64,000 nt of DNA from Hymenobacter sp. YC55 (lineage in GTDB: Bacteria; Bacteroidota; Bacteroidia; Cytophagales; Hymenobacteraceae), in NCBI RefSeq assembly GCF_029433095.1, contig NZ_JARNTX010000005.1, forward strand, positions 62,001 to 126,000. The letters are read 5' to 3'. The translations under genes were made by a program, and so were the position numbers. Below the pieces are notes generated by a model. That model was not told the DNA's origin. It saw only the letters and a list, made by a program, of their open reading frames with translations, and made no database searches. This document shows, in pieces, positions 60,580 to 64,000 of this stretch. The first letter of the stretch is position 1. Each line of letters opens with the position of its first letter.

Positions 60580-60951
60580 CTACCGAACGGCGTAAGCACG
60601 CTGTAGCCGTTTCTTCGAGCTGAACTGCTGGGCTAAAAGCGTACCCGACGCGCACACCGAAGGATCGCGCAACACACGTTGCAGCGTAGTGGCAAGTTTG
60701 CGGGAGGTGCGTCGGCAACGGCCATTGCCTTTGGCTAGGTCGAGGCACAGATTGTCGAGGCGCTCTTCGTACACAAGTTGGTCTTGCTCGTTGTAAAAGC
60801 GCACAAGGGTGTAGTTGCGGGTGGTGAGGTTGGTTTCTGCGTTCCAATAGCCGTGCACGTCGGGTATAGGGCGTGTTTGGGCAATGCTGCTTGTGGAAGC
60901 CACCAGGCACAGTAGGCTTATAGCCAGACGGAAAAGGAGAGTGGTTTTCAT
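60580..60951 (-). CDS. Small secreted hypothetical protein
   Basis: 123 residues from ATG 60951; the frame continues 71 codons further but the signal peptide MKTTLLFRLAISLLCLVASTSSIAQ begins here. The mature part is PDVHGYWNAETNLTTRNYTLVRFYNEQDQLVYEERLDNLCLDLAKGNGRCRRTSRKLATTLQRVL plus a basic tail. The segment 'GYWNAETNLTTRNYTLVRFYNEQDQLVYEE' recurs in short secreted proteins of Hymenobacter-like bacteria in my recollection, but I know no named family. Two Cys (in LCLDL and GRCRR) may form a disulphide. Function unknown, periplasmic. Confidence 0.7.
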   Translation of the reverse strand: MKTTLLFRLAISLLCLVASTSSIAQTRPIPDVHGYWNAETNLTTRNYTLVRFYNEQDQLVYEERLDNLCLDLAKGNGRCRRTSRKLATTLQRVLRDPSVCASGTLLAQQFSSKKRLQRAYAVR

Positions 60952-61394
60952 GACTTGAGTGGTATAAGTGTGGAATGGATAATGCAGCATGCACGGAGCA
61001 ACGCCGACAGCAGAAAGACAGGTAGTTTTGCTGTGGCGGCCAGCTGGATAGCCTCGGCAATTGGGAGGTACAGCCGTTAGGATAAGCGAGCCACAACGGC
61101 AAAATTTCAAGCGAAGCAACTGTTGCAAAGGAAGAGGAGGTTGTATCGTTTCGCCTTTGCGCACGTCTCTAAAGCCTATGGCAGTGTGGCAGCAACTTTT
61201 GCAGATGTTGCAAATGTGTTTGCAGATGTAACGCGGGCGCCGTTTTCAATTTCATTCGTTTGAAAAAGGTGTTACTTGCTATCGATTTACACTGCAAGTC
61301 AAATACTGTCAGCCAGATACGCCCTACACCCTAGATAGCGCTGGCTCGCGCTACGGCGTCACCTTCACGTCTCGCCTCCATCGAGTTGCTGCCG
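60952..61394. promoter_or_regulatory. Divergent control region with three phased TTTGCAGATGT repeats
   Basis: 443 bases between the divergent small secreted protein and the hybrid kinase. It contains TTTGCAGATGT (61198-61208), TTGCAAATGT (61208-61217) and TTTGCAGATGT (61219-61229): three direct repeats about one helical turn apart, a pattern typical for cooperative regulator binding. Confidence 0.5.
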
Positions 61395-64000
61395 ATGAAC
61401 ATTCGCTGCTTTGTCGTTCTTTTTTGCTGCAGTCTACTTAGTGGATTGAGTAGCCTCGCCAACCCCGACCCCAAAAAGGCCGTTGCTTCGGCCTCGCCCG
61501 ACAGCGCCTTGATTCATCTTAGCGCTGCGCAGGTATATTCCAATGCTATGCAACGGCTAGGTGGCACCAGGCGGTGGCGCTACCGGCCCGGCCATCCGCC
61601 AGGCTGGGCCAGCCCTACCACCAACGACCTGAATTGGCTGCTGGCTAGCACCGGCTTTCTGTTTGGGGAAGGGCCGCCCGGCTGGCGCGGCACGGGCTGT
61701 TTCCGGCTACGCTTCACTCTCGATTCCGCTCTGCTAGGCAAACCTTTGGGGCTGCATATCCTGCAAGAAGGCGCGTCCGAAATCTACCTTGATGGCCACC
61801 TGTTAGGCCGCTATGGCACCGTAGGCACTTCGGGTAGCACTACTCGCGGCATACGGCCCCGCTACAGCATGCTCCCCTTTATGCTGCACGAAGCGGGCCC
61901 GCACCTATTGGCCGTACGTTACGCGAAGTTCGATTTCTGGCCACCACCCTACGGCGGCTTGGCTTTGTGGGTAGCTCCGGCCGAGCGCCTACTAAACGAG
62001 CGGGTTCGCCAAGCGCGCTCCGACACGCTTAACCTTATTAATGTGACCAGCGCGGGCGTACTGGCCTTGCTGCACTTCTGGTTGTTTTGGTTTTATCGGT
62101 CCCAGCGAGCCAACCTCTACTTTAGCCTCTTCATGGCCGTGGTTGGCGGCACCAGCCTAATGGTGTTTTTGCGCGCCACGTTCATGGACAGCGAAGCCCG
62201 TTGGTGGTCCCAATTAGGGTTTCAGGTGGGTGCGTCGCTCGGTACTGGGCTGATGCTGATGTTTCTCTATTCGGTTTGCCGCCTTCGCCTGCCTTGGCCG
62301 TGGCTTGGAATTTTGGCCTTAACCAGCGTTGGGCAAGTGGTGTGGTGGCTGCTGGAGCCCACCTCTGGCAACGAAATACGGCTACTACCCACGGTGATAT
62401 TCCTCGTTGCCTGGCTCGACATGTTGCGGGTGCTAGGTCTGGCCCTGTGGCGGCGGCAACCCGGTATTGGGCTGCTGATACTTGGTACGCTTGGAACTAT
62501 GCTGATTCCATTCGCGGCCAGCAGCGCGTTCCAAGTAGTTCATATATGGGACAGCCAAGATTTTCTCGCTGCCCAACTCGTTATTCAGCTCTGCGGATTG
62601 TTGCTCCCGATTTGCATGTCGGTGTACTTGGCGCGCGAGTTTGCCGCCACCCACCGCAACTTAGAGGCGCAGCTGCGGCAGGTCGAGCAGCTTTCTGCTC
62701 TAACTCTAGCGCAGGAGGCAGAGCGCCGCCAGCTTATCAGTGCCCAAAACGAGCGTTTGGAAGCTACCGTGCAGGCCCGCACCGAAGAAATCATACACCA
62801 AAACCACACGCTGGCCACGCAGCGCGACGAAATCAGTGCCCAAGCCGACCGTTTGCGTGCACTGGACCAAGAGAAGACCCGCTTCTTCACCAACATCACG
62901 CACGAATTTCGGACTCCGCTCACGCTCATGCTTGGCCCAACTGCGCAGATTGCCGCCGACACCCGTGAACCTACCACTCGTCAGCAAGCGGAATTGGTGC
63001 ACCGTAATGCTCAGCGCCTCTTACATCTCATCAACCAGCTGCTGGACCTGAGTCGGCTCGAAGCCGGGCAGCAAGTGCTGCACCTTGTGCCCGGCGAGAT
63101 AGTCGGGTTTGTGCGCGGCTTGGTAGGCTCGTTTGAATTATTGGCCCAGCAACGAGGCATCACGTATGTCTTCGAGGCTGTTCCGCCCATACTCCACGTG
63201 GAGTTTGATGCCGATAAGCTAGAGAAAGTGCTGGCTAATTTGCTTTCTAATGCCTTCAAATTCACTCCCCAAGGTGGCGAAGTAACGGTACAGTTGCGAG
63301 CGGAAGCCGCACCGGAGCTAGACGCTCGTTCTATGTGGATGGAACTGACAGTTCGTGACACTGGATGCGGCATTGCACCAACCCAAATGCCGCACGTGTT
63401 CGACCGTTTCTACCAAGCCGATAGCACCGACACCCGCGAGCAAGAAGGCACCGGCATTGGCTTGGCCCTCAGCAAGGAACTCGTGGAGCTGCACGGCGGC
63501 ACTATTACGTTGGTCAGCGAGGTAGGGCAAGGCACCCATGTTCTGGTGCGGCTGCCGCTCCCCCTGGCTGCTGCCAGCACGGTTCCGCTAGCAGCCGCAG
63601 CAGCTCCACAAGCCGAGCACGCCCGATTGTCTGTTCCCGAGTTCAAACTCGCTCCCGCTCTACCGCAAGCGCCATTGCTGCTGCTGGTTGAAGACAACGC
63701 CGACATGCGGGCCTACCTGCGCACCCTCTTGGCAGCCGACTACCAACTCTTGGAAGCTGAAAATGGAGCTGCTGGCGTAGCCCTCGCAGTAGAGCATCTT
63801 CCCGACTTGGTACTAACTGACGCCATGATGCCTCGCCTCGATGGGTATGGGGTGTGCCGTACCCTAAAACAGGACGAGCGCACCAGCCATATTCCTATCG
63901 TTTTGCTTACGGCCAAAGCCGACCTAACCAGCAAACTCCACGGCCTAGATACGGGCGCTGATGCGTACCTCACCAAGCCGTTTTTGCGTGCAGAGTTACT
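61395..64000 (+). CDS. Hybrid sensor histidine kinase (7TM-type), cut by window edge
   Basis: An open frame from ATG 61395 to the right edge (868 codons plus two bases) with no stop. Signal peptide 1-23 (LFCCSLLSGLSSLANP), then an extracytoplasmic beta-domain about 30-195 with LHILQEGASEIYLDGHLLGRYG (7TMR-DISM-like). Seven membrane segments lie at about 215-415. A coiled coil about 420-490 leads to HisKA with His503 in TNITHEFRTPLT, HATPase with NLLSNAFKFTPQGG and GTGIGLALSKELVELHGG, and a receiver (LVEDNADMRAYL, LTDAMMPRLDG, TGADAYLTKPF). A C-terminal HTH, if present, lies outside. It relays a surface or membrane signal; the ligand is unknown. Confidence 0.93.
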   Translation, partial: MNIRCFVVLFCCSLLSGLSSLANPDPKKAVASASPDSALIHLSAAQVYSNAMQRLGGTRRWRYRPGHPPGWASPTTNDLNWLLASTGFLFGEGPPGWRGTGCFRLRFTLDSALLGKPLGLHILQEGASEIYLDGHLLGRYGTVGTSGSTTRGIRPRYSMLPFMLHEAGPHLLAVRYAKFDFWPPPYGGLALWVAPAERLLNERVRQARSDTLNLINVTSAGVLALLHFWLFWFYRSQRANLYFSLFMAVVGGTSLMVFLRATFMDSEARWWSQLGFQVGASLGTGLMLMFLYSVCRLRLPWPWLGILALTSVGQVVWWLLEPTSGNEIRLLPTVIFLVAWLDMLRVLGLALWRRQPGIGLLILGTLGTMLIPFAASSAFQVVHIWDSQDFLAAQLVIQLCGLLLPICMSVYLAREFAATHRNLEAQLRQVEQLSALTLAQEAERRQLISAQNERLEATVQARTEEIIHQNHTLATQRDEISAQADRLRALDQEKTRFFTNITHEFRTPLTLMLGPTAQIAADTREPTTRQQAELVHRNAQRLLHLINQLLDLSRLEAGQQVLHLVPGEIVGFVRGLVGSFELLAQQRGITYVFEAVPPILHVEFDADKLEKVLANLLSNAFKFTPQGGEVTVQLRAEAAPELDARSMWMELTVRDTGCGIAPTQMPHVFDRFYQADSTDTREQEGTGIGLALSKELVELHGGTITLVSEVGQGTHVLVRLPLPLAAASTVPLAAAAAPQAEHARLSVPEFKLAPALPQAPLLLLVEDNADMRAYLRTLLAADYQLLEAENGAAGVALAVEHLPDLVLTDAMMPRLDGYGVCRTLKQDERTSHIPIVLLTAKADLTSKLHGLDTGADAYLTKPFLRAEL

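Noticed and set aside
60476..61102. A 208-codon minus-strand open frame
   Set aside because: It overlaps the 123-residue secreted protein in another frame; only the latter has a signal peptide and balanced composition.
62201..62968. A 255-codon plus-strand open frame near the right edge
   Set aside because: It is in a different frame from the hybrid kinase that starts at 61395, whose HisKA, HATPase and receiver motifs are all in one uninterrupted frame.

Overview
The window looks like a chromosomal segment of a Bacteroidota bacterium, most likely Hymenobacter or a close relative. The signs are two SusC/SusD pairs, two hybrid two-component systems that run from sensor to AraC-type DNA-binding domain in one chain, a type IX secretion sorting domain, 'Bacteroides expansion' type ECF sigma/FecR genes, and scarce Shine-Dalgarno sites with occasional TAnnTTTG promoter boxes. 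The genus is inferred from overall style, not from a marker gene.

Left part (1-24 kb): the tail of an amidohydrolase-like gene, a GNAT acetyltransferase and NADP isocitrate dehydrogenase (icd) come first. They are followed by polysaccharide-utilisation locus 1. This has a propeller-type hybrid sensor/regulator, divergent from GH35 beta-galactosidase, SusC, SusD, GH30 (endo-beta-1,6-galactanase-like), GH2 beta-galactosidase, a T9SS-exported protein on the opposite strand, and GH78 alpha-L-rhamnosidase. The enzyme set fits the side chains of type II arabinogalactan (arabinogalactan proteins). An orphan tyrosine recombinase closes the region.

Middle (24.6-31.6 kb): a cell-surface signalling operon. 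It has an ECF sigma factor, a DUF2807 'GIN' lipoprotein, a FecR-type anti-sigma factor, a separate STN-domain protein with GVQxAGLFN-type repeats, and a TonB-dependent receptor that lacks its own STN domain. A 19-bp motif (17 of 19 identical) stands before both the GIN gene and the receptor gene and may be the sigma factor's target promoter.

31.6-40.6 kb is a gene-sparse, AT-rich accessory stretch. It holds a CAP-domain protein, KDPG aldolase (eda), a DUF6249 membrane protein, a second ECF sigma/anti-sigma pair behind a 34-bp inverted repeat, a GAF protein, an overlapping pair of a GntA-like (YqcI/YcgG) heme N-hydroxylase and a DUF1989 protein, a lipoprotein metallopeptidase, and an ABM-like protein.

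40.6-54.4 kb is locus 2, entirely on the minus strand. It reads hybrid regulator with a periplasmic sugar-binding domain (BT1754-like layout), SusC, SusD, sugar-porter MFS, PfkB fructokinase, GH32 fructanase, and a secreted CBM9-like/PKD protein: a fructan (levan or inulin) locus. The last 10 kb hold a PAS histidine kinase, small lipoproteins, a BLUF photoreceptor protein, hypothetical proteins, and a hybrid histidine kinase cut off by the right edge.

Recurring non-coding features are long, often perfect hairpins between genes and a dispersed GTCATGCTGAGC-type palindromic repeat at two loci, near 15.7 kb and 43.7 kb. No tRNA, rRNA, CRISPR array or complete insertion sequence was seen.
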